Shown here in pieces: positions 1 to 8,239 of a DNA stretch of 25,704 nt (positions are counted from its first letter, which is position 1; each line of letters opens with the position of its first letter). The notes beneath the pieces were generated by a model, which did not search any database, had not been told where the DNA came from, and was given only the letters and a program-made list of their open reading frames with translations. The DNA comes from CAISTG01 sp964455185 (lineage in GTDB: Bacteria; Patescibacteriota; Patescibacteriia; 2-01-FULL-39-33): contig CAYVUR010000009.1 of the NCBI GenBank assembly GCA_964455185.1, forward strand, positions 1-25,704, in the 5' to 3' direction. Both the position numbers and the translations under genes were made by a program.

Positions 1-906
<906 letters not shown>

Positions 907-1068
907 AAGAATCAGATTGACTCTTACAACTAGATTACGATCAGTTGCCAACCGATTGATTGTTTTAAGTCTTTTAAACTCAAAATTGACTGTTTGGATT
1001 TCAAAAAGAAACCCACCAGTTTTTAACTTGATGCTTGTTTATCACTATTTAATTGTCAATCTACATTT

Positions 1069-1090
1069 CTTAACTTTTTTAAAAGTTAAG
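1069..1090. repeat. Perfect inverted repeat in rRNA leader
   Basis: Arms CTTAACTTTT (1069-1078) and AAAAGTTAAG (1081-1090) are separated by TT. In the rRNA leader it could form a hairpin about 165 nt upstream of the 16S gene, perhaps an RNase processing or antitermination element. It is A+T-rich, and no function can be read from sequence alone. Confidence 0.6.
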
Positions 1091-1225
1091 AAAAAACAGC
1101 GGGATCCGAATTATACGAACCAAAATCTTATTTTGATTCTGTCAGATACCTCTGTTTTTTCTTAAAAATTTAGATTTTAATTTTACTTTTGTAGAATGCT
1201 TTTGAGCATTAATAATTACTTTATA

Positions 1226-1254
1226 ATTTTATACTTTAAAAATATATTTGTCAA
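1226..1254 (-). promoter_or_regulatory. Candidate rRNA promoter
   Basis: On the minus strand a perfect -35 TTGACA (1249-1254) is followed by a 17-base spacer and -10 TAAAAT (1226-1231), five of six consensus bases. It is the best sigma-70-type match in the leader. Transcription would start near 1219, about 310 nt before the 16S 5' end. Confidence 0.65.
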
Positions 1255-1370
1255 GAGTAAAAAATAATTTTTTATTTAATTATCTTTTTATCTAAAATTA
1301 AATAAAATAAAAAATATTTAATTAAAATTTTATCTAGTTTTACACAAGATTTACACAAAAATTAATTATT

Positions 1371-2048
1371 TTATTTTTTTATTAACTTTTTTTCTTTATT
1401 TTTTCTCCAATTATCTATTTGGGCATGGTTACCAGATAGTAAAACTTTGGGTACTCGCATTTTTTTTCCATCACAAGTAATAAAAACTTCTGGCCTAGTA
1501 TAATGAGGGTATTCAAGATAACCTTCTTCTTTATGAGAATCACTTATTACTGATTCTTGTTTTCCTACAAACCCTGGAATATAACGCGCTACTGTTTCTA
1601 TTATAACAGCGGCAGCTAATTCTCCGCCGGCTAAAACATAATCGCCAATTGATATTTTTTCATCAACTATTTTTTCAACTCTAGCATCTACTCCTTCATA
1701 ACGTGGGCAGACAAAAACTAATCTATCATATTTTGATAAACGCACCGCATCTTTTTGAGTAAATCGCTTACCATTAGCCGCTGTTAAAATAATTCTTATA
1801 TTAGTTTTCTTTTTTTTACCAACAACTTTACATAACGCTTTGTAAATAGGTTCTATTTTAAATAATAATCCGACTCCTCCACCATAAGGCTTATCATCTA
1901 CAGTTTGATGTCGATCATTAGTAAAATCACGTAAATTATGTGTTACTATTTTAAATAATTTATTTTTTTGCGCGCGTTTAAATAATGATTCATTAAAATA
2001 TGAATCTAAAATTTTTGGAAAAATGGTAATAATATCAAATCTTTTCAT
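1371..2048 (-). CDS. trmD: tRNA (guanine-37-N1)-methyltransferase TrmD
   Basis: Transfers a methyl group from S-adenosylmethionine to G37 of tRNAs reading CNN codons, preventing +1 frameshifts. It is a cytosolic SPOUT-fold dimer. Visible signatures are DDKPYGGG (residues 51-58), RYEGVDARV (116-124) in the SAM knot, GDYVLAGGEL (135-144) and PHYTRPEV near 181. By alignment to E. coli TrmD, Arg155 (R154) and Asp170 (the general base D169) are kept. The usual CGRYEG reads CPRYEG here, a Gly-to-Pro change in the knot loop. At 225 residues it is about 30 shorter than E. coli TrmD, lacking the C-terminal tail. It lies downstream of khpA but is separated by a terminator, and the usual neighbours rpsP, rimM and rplS are absent. 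No Shine-Dalgarno precedes the ATG. Confidence 0.96.
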   Translation of the reverse strand: MKRFDIITIFPKILDSYFNESLFKRAQKNKLFKIVTHNLRDFTNDRHQTVDDKPYGGGVGLLFKIEPIYKALCKVVGKKKKTNIRIILTAANGKRFTQKDAVRLSKYDRLVFVCPRYEGVDARVEKIVDEKISIGDYVLAGGELAAAVIIETVARYIPGFVGKQESVISDSHKEEGYLEYPHYTRPEVFITCDGKKMRVPKVLLSGNHAQIDNWRKNKEKKLIKK

Positions 2049-2081
2049 GTTATTATTATATTGTAAAATTAATAAGAAAAC

Positions 2082-2106
2082 AAAACCCCGCTTGAGGCGG
2101 GGTTTT
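2082..2106 (-). terminator. Strong intrinsic terminator between khpA and trmD
   Basis: Stem AAAACCCCGC (2082-2091) pairs with GCGGGGTTTT (2097-2106) around loop TTGAG. Read on the minus strand the stem is followed by TTTTGTTTTCTT. It sits just after the khpA stop and in front of trmD, so it should end or attenuate khpA transcripts. The G+C-rich core stands out in this A+T-rich DNA. Confidence 0.85.
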
Positions 2107-2122
2107 GGGTTTAAAATCTTAT

Positions 2123-2440
2123 TTAGATGCTTAAATCATCAACAACATCAGTATTAATTTCTTTTTCTTTAGAAGCACGTTTTTCGCGTGATCCTTGTGG
2201 TTCATCAATTTTTAAATTAACTCTGGCATTGTTTTTGGCACCGATGATTTTTGCCAAAGTTCTAATGGCTTTTGCAGTCTGACCTTGTCTGCCAATAACA
2301 TATCCGATATCGGATGGATTAACATGAAGGGTCAAAAGCACGCCTCTTTCGTCGACAGTTCTGTCAACTTTAACGTCATCAGGATTGGCAACAATTGCCT
2401 TGACGACGGTTTCAACAAAAAGTTGGTCTTTCTCAGCCAT
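2123..2440 (-). CDS. khpA: KH-domain RNA-binding protein, KhpA (YlqC) family
   Basis: A small cytosolic KH protein. Family members bind many RNAs and, with KhpB/Jag, affect cell division and elongation in Gram-positives. The KH core is visible as VNPSDIGYVIGRQGQTAKAIR, with the GxxG loop GRQG at residues 50-53. The 105 residues exceed the usual 76-80; the extra part is a charged C-terminal tail (about 80-105) rich in Lys, Glu and Asp. KhpA genes commonly sit between rpsP and rimM-trmD. Here only trmD remains nearby, beyond a terminator. A good promoter (2529-2557) and a leader of about 80 nt with two inverted repeats precede it. Confidence 0.9.
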   Translation of the reverse strand: MAEKDQLFVETVVKAIVANPDDVKVDRTVDERGVLLTLHVNPSDIGYVIGRQGQTAKAIRTLAKIIGAKNNARVNLKIDEPQGSREKRASKEKEINTDVVDDLSI

Positions 2441-2522
2441 ATAACTTGATACTCTTATTTTTAAATCCGACTAAACAATTGTTTGTCGGTAGGTTACAAG
2501 AATGTAAATAATCTTGCTACCT
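2441..2522 (-). promoter_or_regulatory. khpA 5' leader with two inverted repeats
   Basis: If transcription starts near 2522 as the promoter predicts, the leader is about 80 nt and carries two potential hairpins. One is at 2467-2489 (CCGAC/GTCGG plus AAACAA/TTGTTT with one bulged base). The other is imperfect at 2491-2522 (AGGT and CAAGA pairing with TCTTG and ACCT). Possible roles are translation control or RNA stability. Neither is a riboswitch I recognise. Confidence 0.45.
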
Positions 2523-2530
2523 GTTATAAT
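2522..2530 (+). promoter_or_regulatory. Extended -10 promoter for the 2576 gene
   Basis: Plus strand TGTTATAAT: a perfect -10 TATAAT (2525-2530) with the TGn extension (2522-2524). No clear -35 is present. The predicted start is near 2537, about 39 nt before the ATG at 2576. Confidence 0.5.
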
Positions 2531-2557
2531 AATAACAAAAGAAAGTATTTATGTCAA
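2529..2557 (-). promoter_or_regulatory. Promoter for khpA
   Basis: Minus strand: TTGACA (2552-2557), 17-base spacer, TATTAT (2529-2534). This is near-consensus sigma-70 type. Its -10 overlaps the -10 of the opposite-strand promoter. Confidence 0.65.
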
Positions 2558-2575
2558 TTAGTTTAATTTAAAAAT

Positions 2576-2869
2576 ATGGCTCATTTATCTGGTAAAAAAA
2601 TAAGCAAAAAACACTCAACGGTTATTGACGCTGCCCAAAAAATAATATCTTTACTCGTTAACAATCCTTTAGTTAATAGATTATCAATAGGAGAAATTAG
2701 AGTTATTGGTAATGGACCTAAACGTATTAAAATTGTACATTTTCCAGCAGGAATAAAACTTACTATTAGAGGAAGAAACAGTGTACAATATTTCTTTATT
2801 TATACAAAAAAATCTCAAGAAGTAGAAAAATTAATTAATAATTTTTGGAATAAAAAATCTAACTTGTAA
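2576..2869 (+). CDS. Small conserved-looking protein, possibly DUF2103
   Basis: A 97-residue basic protein with no signal peptide or membrane segment. The opening (KKISKKHSTVIDAAQKI), a middle beta-rich stretch (residues 40-76) and a C-terminal helix suggest a compact alpha/beta domain. The KHSTVI opening recalls the DUF2103 family of predicted metal-binding proteins found in archaea and CPR bacteria, but I place it from memory only. It has one Cys-free candidate metal site at most (His13 and His55), which is weak support for metal binding. It stands alone between a divergent promoter and the PilB gene (61 bases further on). There is no Shine-Dalgarno. Confidence 0.7.
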   Translation: MAHLSGKKISKKHSTVIDAAQKIISLLVNNPLVNRLSIGEIRVIGNGPKRIKIVHFPAGIKLTIRGRNSVQYFFIYTKKSQEVEKLINNFWNKKSNL

Positions 2870-2917
2870 AAACACTTCATAAAAATTATAATTAATAATA
2901 TAGTATTGCTATTATTT

Positions 2918-2923
2918 TATAAT
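2918..2923 (+). promoter_or_regulatory. Candidate -10 giving a leaderless pilB message
   Basis: Perfect TATAAT ends 7 bases before the pilB ATG (2931), so transcription would begin at or next to the start codon. No good -35 is visible, and no ribosome binding site precedes the ATG. The alternative is co-transcription with the 2576 gene. Confidence 0.35.
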
Positions 2924-2930
2924 ATTTTTT

Positions 2931-5900
2931 ATGACTAATTTAGGGCCATCTTTAGAAGATTTACTTGCTAAAGATGCTAATGAAAAATCAATTACTGGAC
3001 AATTACAACAAAAGCTTAATGAAATTAAATTAAAAGAAAAAGAAGAAGAGGTTTCTAATAAAGCAGATGCCCAAGGTTTGGGTTACATTAATTTAGTTGG
3101 TTTTCCTATTAGTCCAGATGCTTTATTAACAATAAGCCAAGAAGATTCTGAGCGGCTGAAATGTTTATGTTTTTTTAATAATGGAGCAGAAATAAGAATT
3201 GGTACTATAGAATATACTAATGATGTTCAAGTATTAGCTGATAATATTCAAGAGAAATATCATGCTAATGTTTCTATATATTTAATTTCGGAAAATAGTT
3301 TTGAACATGCTAAAAAATTTTATGATACCTTACCTAAAATTTCTAGGTTACCTGGTGGAGTAAAAATTAACAAAAAAGATATTGAAAAATTTCAAAAAGA
3401 GATAAATACTTTTAAAGATCTTAATGAAAAAATAAATAAAGTTAATATCACTGATGTTGTAGCTATTATTTTGGCAACAGCTATTAAATCAGAGGCTTCA
3501 GATATTCATATTGAAGCAGAAGAGCAAGGAATTGTTGTTAGGTTGCGTATTGATGGATTACTTCATGAATCAGCAATAATAGAAAAAGAAAAATGGAAAA
3601 AAATTATTGCCCGCATGAAAGTTTTAGCAAAAGTAAAAATTAATATCGAAGACAAACCTCAAGATGGAAGATTTACTATTTATTTTGATAAAAATAAAAT
3701 TGAAGTTCGTACTTCTTTTTTACCAACAGCTTTTGGAGAATCAGTAGTAATGCGTTTATTGCGTTCTGAATCAGTTGCTTTAAATTTTGAAGATTTAGGA
3801 TTATTACCACAATCATATAAAATACTTGAAGCTGAAATTAAAAAACCTAATGGTTTAATTCTTACTGCAGGGCCAACTGGTAGTGGTAAAACCACTACTT
3901 TATATGCCATACTTAATAAATTAAACCAACCAGATGTAAAAATTATTACCTTAGAAGATCCAGTTGAATATAAATTAAAAGGCATTAATCAATCACAAGT
4001 TGATCCAAAAAAGGATTATACTTTTGCTAAGGGTTTACGTTCAATTTTACGCCAAGATCCTGATATTATTATGGTTGGTGAAATTCGTGATGGAGAAACT
4101 GCTGATATTGCTATTCAAGCATCATTAACCGGGCATTTAGTTTTATCAACAGTTCACACCAATGATGCAGCTGGTGTAGTTCCTCGTTTAATAGATATGG
4201 GAATTAAACCGTTTTTTATTGTGCCATCGATTAATGCTGTTATTGGACAACGCTTGGTACGTAAACTTTGCCCAAATTGTAAAAAACCTCGACAATTAAC
4301 AGAAGAAGAAAAAGAAATTTTAAGAAAAATTTTGGCTACTATCTCTCCTAAGTCAGGAATTAATATTCCAACGACTTTACCAACAATGTTTGGTCCAGGA
4401 GAAGGTTGCTCTACCTGCCGTGGTATTGGTTATAAAGGAAGAATCGGCATCTATGAAATCTTTACCATGGATGATGATATTAAAAAATTAACTATGGAAG
4501 GAGCAGCGGCCTTTCAAATACTTAAACAAGCCATAGAAAATGGCATGTTAACTATGCTACAAGATGGGGTCGTAAAATGCTTACAAGGCATTACTGATTT
4601 ACAAGAAGTTTTTCGTGTTATTGGTAAATTAGATTATGTCGAGGAACTTTATGATATTGTAATTTCTCAAACAATTGGCCGAGGAATTAAAATTAGTGAC
4701 GAAGATTTATTAGAAGCAGAAGAATTGTCTAAAAATTTAAGTAAAATAGAAGAAAAATTACAAAATTTACCAGCAAAAGAATTAATATCTATAATAATTG
4801 CTGTTGCTCTTAAAACTGAAGCTGGAGATATTCATATCGAACCAACAGAAAATAATGTTAAAGTACGTTTTCGCATTGACGGAATTTTACATGATATTGT
4901 TAACCTTGCTAAAGAACAGTATCTGCCAATTTTATCAAATATTAAAATATTAGCAGGCATGCCTACTAATATTAAAAAGGCAACTTGGGATGGTCGTTTT
5001 GCAATTTTTACTAATAATAATAAAATGGATTCTCGTATTTCTATTATTTCTGGTGGTTATGGAGAAACTGTAGTTATTCGCTTACTATCTTCACAAGCAG
5101 CAAGTTTAACAGTTGATCAATTAGGCATGCGAGATTATACTTTAAAATTATTAAATCAATCTATTGTTAAAACTAAAGGAATTATTATTACTACTGGACC
5201 AACTGGCAGTGGTAAAACTACAACTTTGTATGCTTTACTTAATAAACTCAATCAACCAGATGTAAAAATTATTACAGTCGAAGATCCAATTGAATATCAT
5301 TTAGAAGGGTTGATGCAAACACAAATTAATGTTGAAGAGGGTTATACTTTTGCAGCGGCAATGCGATCTTTATTGCGACAAAATCCTAATATCATGATGA
5401 TAGGAGAAATTCGTGATGCAGAAACAGCGGCTATAGCAATTGAGGCTTCTCTAACCGGACATTTAGTTTTATCAACTATTCACACTAATTCTGCAGCCGG
5501 TGCGGTACCACGTTTTGTTGGTCTTGGTGTTGATCCTCAAATGTTAGCTAACTCTTTAGAATGTTCTATTGGTCAACGCTTGGTACGTAAACTTTGTCCT
5601 AATTGCAAACAAGAAACAGAATTAGATCCAGTAATCGCAAAAGAAGTAGAAGAAATAATTGAAAAAATTAATCCTGAAATTAAAAAAACATTACCTAAAA
5701 AAATTCAATTCTATAAACCAGTTGGTTGTGATAAATGTGGCGGTATTGGTTATAAAGGCAGATTAGGAATTTATGAAGTTATTATTAATACTCCAGAAAT
5801 GCAAAAACTAATTCAAAAACCAAATATTACTAACAACGAAATAGAAGAACAAGCTATTAAAGATGGCTCTGTATTAATATTGCAAGATGGCATTATTAAA

Positions 5901-5951
5901 GCAATAAACGGAGAAACTAGTATTGAAGAAATTTTTAGAGTAGCAAAATAG
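2931..5951 (+). CDS. Tandem-duplicated type IV pilus assembly ATPase (PilB/GspE family)
   Basis: PilB/GspE proteins are hexameric cytosolic ATPases that drive pilus or pseudopilus extension and normally run to about 560-580 residues. This one has 1006 residues with two complete motor units. Unit 1 has an N-terminal T2SSE-N-like region (about 50-140), Walker A GPTGSGKT (314-321), Walker B with catalytic Glu (IIMVGEIRD, 379-387), a His box (401-412) and a zinc tetracysteine (C447, C450, C493, C496). Unit 2 repeats these at 756-763, 821-829, 843-853 and C889, C892, C933, C936, a constant offset near 442 residues. It lacks its own N-terminal domain and is joined by a helical linker (about 566-610). 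Both units look catalytically intact. No pilC, pilT or pilin gene is nearby. The family call is firm; whether the product acts in pili or DNA uptake is inference. Confidence 0.95.
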   Translation: MTNLGPSLEDLLAKDANEKSITGQLQQKLNEIKLKEKEEEVSNKADAQGLGYINLVGFPISPDALLTISQEDSERLKCLCFFNNGAEIRIGTIEYTNDVQVLADNIQEKYHANVSIYLISENSFEHAKKFYDTLPKISRLPGGVKINKKDIEKFQKEINTFKDLNEKINKVNITDVVAIILATAIKSEASDIHIEAEEQGIVVRLRIDGLLHESAIIEKEKWKKIIARMKVLAKVKINIEDKPQDGRFTIYFDKNKIEVRTSFLPTAFGESVVMRLLRSESVALNFEDLGLLPQSYKILEAEIKKPNGLILTAGPTGSGKTTTLYAILNKLNQPDVKIITLEDPVEYKLKGINQSQVDPKKDYTFAKGLRSILRQDPDIIMVGEIRDGETADIAIQASLTGHLVLSTVHTNDAAGVVPRLIDMGIKPFFIVPSINAVIGQRLVRKLCPNCKKPRQLTEEEKEILRKILATISPKSGINIPTTLPTMFGPGEGCSTCRGIGYKGRIGIYEIFTMDDDIKKLTMEGAAAFQILKQAIENGMLTMLQDGVVKCLQGITDLQEVFRVIGKLDYVEELYDIVISQTIGRGIKISDEDLLEAEELSKNLSKIEEKLQNLPAKELISIIIAVALKTEAGDIHIEPTENNVKVRFRIDGILHDIVNLAKEQYLPILSNIKILAGMPTNIKKATWDGRFAIFTNNNKMDSRISIISGGYGETVVIRLLSSQAASLTVDQLGMRDYTLKLLNQSIVKTKGIIITTGPTGSGKTTTLYALLNKLNQPDVKIITVEDPIEYHLEGLMQTQINVEEGYTFAAAMRSLLRQNPNIMMIGEIRDAETAAIAIEASLTGHLVLSTIHTNSAAGAVPRFVGLGVDPQMLANSLECSIGQRLVRKLCPNCKQETELDPVIAKEVEEIIEKINPEIKKTLPKKIQFYKPVGCDKCGGIGYKGRLGIYEVIINTPEMQKLIQKPNITNNEIEEQAIKDGSVLILQDGIIKAINGETSIEEIFRVAK

Positions 5952-5964
5952 AATTAATTAATAT

Positions 5965-5994
5965 AAAAAACTTCGATTAATTTCGAAGTTTTTT
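5965..5994. terminator. Bidirectional terminator between pilB and tsaE
   Basis: Arms AAAAAACTTCGA (5965-5976) and TCGAAGTTTTTT (5983-5994) with a 6-base loop. It ends with a T-run in both directions, serving the convergent pilB and tsaE. The loop-side bases hold the tsaE stop codon (5977-5979), and its right arm codes for the last tsaE residues. Confidence 0.85.
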
Positions 5995-6417
5995 TATATT
6001 AATTTCTCTCTGATTTTTATTATTTTCAATAATTTTAAAATTTATTCTAATAATATTTTTAGGCCAAATATCTTTAACTCGATCAGCCCATTCAATAACT
6101 GTAATACACTCCTTATCTGTAAAATAATCATCAGCACCAATTCCTAAAAGTTGCTTACCATTTTCTAATCGATAAGCATCAATATGATTAAAATATTTAA
6201 TTTTACCTTTACTAATTTTATAATTTTTCATTAGAACAAAAGTTGGACTAGTAATAATGTTTTTTACTCCTAGCCCATTAGCCAATCCTTTAGTAAAAGC
6301 GGTTTTACCAGAACCTAAATCACCAATTAAACATAAAACTTCTCCACCTTTTAATTTTTTTGCTAAATTTTTAGCAAAATTAAATGTTTGTTTTTCTGAA
6401 TTTGATAAAAATTTCAT
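5977..6417 (-). CDS. tsaE: tRNA threonylcarbamoyladenosine (t6A) biosynthesis ATPase TsaE
   Basis: TsaE (YjeE) is the ATPase that works with TsaD and TsaB in making t6A37 on ANN-decoding tRNAs. The 146-residue product has Walker A GDLGSGKT (residues 32-39), then TSPTFVLMKNY, and the HIDAYRL and IEWADRV motifs typical of the family. I start it at the ATG at 6417, two bases after the tsaD stop. A TTG at 6435 would overlap tsaD and add six residues. It forms a two-gene unit with tsaD. No tsaB is in the window. The stop codon lies inside a terminator hairpin. Confidence 0.94.
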   Translation of the reverse strand: MKFLSNSEKQTFNFAKNLAKKLKGGEVLCLIGDLGSGKTAFTKGLANGLGVKNIITSPTFVLMKNYKISKGKIKYFNHIDAYRLENGKQLLGIGADDYFTDKECITVIEWADRVKDIWPKNIIRINFKIIENNKNQREINIKKLRN

Positions 6418-6419
6418 AA

Positions 6420-7436
6420 TTAAACTAATTCCCAATTAGGATCAACAACTAATTTTTTATAATTATCTAATTTCATTTTTTTCTTCTGACTTAAATAATA
6501 TGCGGCAATTGCTACCATAGCAGCATTATCAGTACATAATTTAAATTCTGGCACCATAAATTCAAAGCTTGCTTCTTTAACTTTATTCTCTAATGTCTCA
6601 CGCAATTTACGATTTGCCGCCACACCACCAGCCATCATTACTGTCTTAACCTTTAACTTCTTAGCTGCCTTAATTGTTTTATTGGTTAAGACATCAATTA
6701 CTGCTTGTTCAAAAGAAGCACAAAAATCACGAATTGTCATTTCATTTTTTAAATTCTCTTTTTGAGATTGATACAGTACTGCGGTTTTAAGTCCTGAAAA
6801 AGAAAAATTAAAATTATTAGCGTCTATCATAGGGCGAGGAAAATTATATTTTTTAGAATTTCCTTCTTGAGCTAATTTAGAAACAATAGGGCCACCCGGA
6901 TAACCAAGCCCTAATAATTTTGCTACTTTATCAAAAGCTTCTCCAGCGGCATCATCAACGGTTTGTCCTATTTTTTTAAATTGCCAATAATTTTTCAAAT
7001 AAATAATTTCAGTATGGCCGCCTGATACCACTAAACAAACAGCGGGGAATTTAATTTGATTATTTAAAAAATTAGCTGCTATATGACCATACATATGATT
7101 TACAGCTAATAACGGTTTTTTCCAAGCAAAACTTAAAGCTTTAGCTGTTTCTAAACCAATAATTAATGAAGTAGAAAGTCCTGGACCAGTAGTACAAGCT
7201 ATTAAATCAATTTGTTCTGATTTAATTTTAGAAATAACTAAAGCTTCCATAATTACAGGTAAAATATTTTTAATATGCATTCGTGCCGCAACTTCTGGCA
7301 CTACTCCACCATATTTTTTATGAATATTAATTTGTGAAGAAACGATGTTAGCAAGCAATTCTAAATAACCACGTGTAGATTTAAGTACAGCAGCAGAAGT
7401 TTCATCACAAGATGTTTCAATAGCAAGTATTATCAT
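6420..7436 (-). CDS. tsaD: tRNA N6-adenosine threonylcarbamoyltransferase TsaD
   Basis: Transfers the threonylcarbamoyl group from TC-AMP to A37 of tRNAs reading ANN codons. It is an ASKHA-fold metalloenzyme (Kae1/Gcp family). With the ATG at 7436 it has 338 residues, the usual length, and begins MIILAIETSCDETSAAV, the family's standard N-terminus. The metal-binding HMYGH (His114, His118), the SGGHTEI loop, the FSFSGLKTA segment and a C-terminal CTDNAAMVA with the third metal ligand are all visible. A TTG 48 bases upstream is open but lies inside the -35 element of a good promoter, so it is unlikely. tsaE follows after two bases. Confidence 0.96.
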   Translation of the reverse strand: MIILAIETSCDETSAAVLKSTRGYLELLANIVSSQINIHKKYGGVVPEVAARMHIKNILPVIMEALVISKIKSEQIDLIACTTGPGLSTSLIIGLETAKALSFAWKKPLLAVNHMYGHIAANFLNNQIKFPAVCLVVSGGHTEIIYLKNYWQFKKIGQTVDDAAGEAFDKVAKLLGLGYPGGPIVSKLAQEGNSKKYNFPRPMIDANNFNFSFSGLKTAVLYQSQKENLKNEMTIRDFCASFEQAVIDVLTNKTIKAAKKLKVKTVMMAGGVAANRKLRETLENKVKEASFEFMVPEFKLCTDNAAMVAIAAYYLSQKKKMKLDNYKKLVVDPNWELV

Positions 7437-7455
7437 ATATTTTATATCAAGTAGT

Positions 7456-7484
7456 ATTATATCTAATATTTTAATTTTTCTCAA
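7456..7484 (-). promoter_or_regulatory. Promoter for tsaD-tsaE
   Basis: Minus strand TTGAGA (7479-7484), 17-base spacer, perfect TATAAT (7456-7461). It predicts a start near 7449 and a leader of only about 13 nt before the ATG at 7436. That supports 7436 as the tsaD start. Confidence 0.7.
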
Positions 7485-7564
7485 AAAATAATCTTGACTT
7501 TTATTAAAAAATAATCTAATTTATATTTCAGTATAGTTATTTATGTTCTTTAAAACCCTAAATT

Positions 7565-7570
7565 AGGAGG
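7565..7570 (+). promoter_or_regulatory. Perfect Shine-Dalgarno AGGAGG
   Basis: AGGAGG lies 7 bases before the TTG at 7578 and decides that start. No other gene start in this window has a comparable site; most are preceded only by A/T-rich DNA. Confidence 0.85.
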
Positions 7571-7577
7571 ATAAACC

Positions 7578-8141
7578 TTGAAAAAAGGGAAAAAAAGATT
7601 TAAAAAATTTAAAAAGAAGAGTGTTTCGCCTAATAAAAAGACGAAACATCACATGATTCCTGTTTCTCGTCTTCGTCAAGAAGAAAAAGGGAAACATAGT
7701 CATGTTATCATTAAAATAGTAGAGCGGTTTCGCCATGATGCTTGGCATTATATTTTCGACACATTAACTCCATATGAAGCTCTAATATTTGTAATTCTAC
7801 GTTTAGCTCCTAACCAGTTTTCTCAAGCTGAAATAGTAGCTAAATGGGAAAATCAATCTTACCGATTTAAACTTGGTAGAGATATTGATGGAGAAACTTT
7901 AAAATTAATTGAATCGGTAAGAATTCCCTGCGGAGAGAAGTTTGATAAATCTTTACGAATTCTGTTCGGCGGCCGTAATTGGTGTAATGTGATATCTACT
8001 ATTGTAGAAAAATGGTCACCAGAAAATTATTTTCGGTTTGTTAATATTAAAACTGAAGTAAAGGGGACTATTAATTCATACAAATATAATGCACAATACA
8101 CCAAATCAAAAAAAAAGAAAGAAAAAATAAAAAAACCATAA
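7578..8141 (+). CDS. Basic HNH-nuclease-like small protein
   Basis: A 187-residue protein starting at TTG after a perfect Shine-Dalgarno. The N-terminus (residues 2-23) and C-terminus (about 172-187) are very rich in Lys/Arg, fitting nucleic-acid binding. In the middle, KHHMIPVSR (23-31) followed by HDAWHYIF (53-60) and LTPYEA (63-68) resembles the HHxxPxSR...HxxWHxLF arrangement of a small HNH-like family. His24/His25, His53 and His57 could bind metal or form a catalytic site, but no CxxC zinc pairs are present. The rest (70-165) I do not recognise. It is a single-gene unit with its own terminator. A ribosome- or DNA-associated role is possible; I do not assign one. Confidence 0.8.
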   Translation: MKKGKKRFKKFKKKSVSPNKKTKHHMIPVSRLRQEEKGKHSHVIIKIVERFRHDAWHYIFDTLTPYEALIFVILRLAPNQFSQAEIVAKWENQSYRFKLGRDIDGETLKLIESVRIPCGEKFDKSLRILFGGRNWCNVISTIVEKWSPENYFRFVNIKTEVKGTINSYKYNAQYTKSKKKKEKIKKP

Positions 8142-8149
8142 ACTAACAA

Positions 8150-8188
8150 CCCCACTGTGATATATTTACAGTGGGGCTTAATTTTTTA
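8150..8188 (+). terminator. Terminator of the HNH-like gene
   Basis: Perfect 9-bp stem CCCCACTGT (8150-8158) / ACAGTGGGG (8168-8176) with a 9-base loop, followed by CTTAATTTTTTATT. It begins 8 bases after the stop codon. Confidence 0.85.
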
Positions 8189-8217
8189 TTGACAAAACAT
8201 AAAAAATAATTTATAGT
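8189..8217 (+). promoter_or_regulatory. Promoter for tRNA-Glu
   Basis: Perfect TTGACA (8189-8194), 17-base spacer, TATAGT (8212-8217). The predicted start near 8224 is about 16 nt before the mature tRNA. It abuts the T-tract of the preceding terminator. Confidence 0.75.
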
Positions 8218-8239
8218 AGATATTACTTTTAATAAATTA

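Larger units (their letters stand above)
907..1370 (-). other. rRNA leader and upstream region (464 bases without a protein gene)
   Basis: This stretch separates trmD from the 16S gene, both on the minus strand. It holds a consensus-like promoter (1226-1254), a leader of about 310 nt down to the 16S 5' end, a perfect inverted repeat at 1069-1090, and a direct repeat near 1339-1358. An open frame on the plus strand inside the leader has no recognisable protein features. I see no hairpin terminator after trmD, so trmD transcripts might read into the rRNA leader. Confidence 0.7.

Noticed and set aside
1110..1145. Second rRNA promoter (TATAAT at 1110-1115, minus strand)
   Set aside because: The nearest -35-like CTGACA is 24 bases away, too far, and no TG extension is present.
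917..1165. Open frame of 82 codons on the plus strand
   Set aside because: Lies antisense to the rRNA leader, starts near the 16S 5' end, and has no recognisable domain or ribosome binding site; the DNA is better explained as rRNA leader.
1339..1358. Direct repeat TTTACACAA (two copies, 11 bases apart) as DnaA boxes above the rRNA promoter
   Set aside because: Each copy differs from the consensus at one or more key bases, and the A+T-rich setting makes such matches common.
7563..7748. Minus-strand open frame opposite the HNH-like gene
   Set aside because: A shadow of the Lys-rich plus-strand coding region, which has a perfect Shine-Dalgarno and a terminator.
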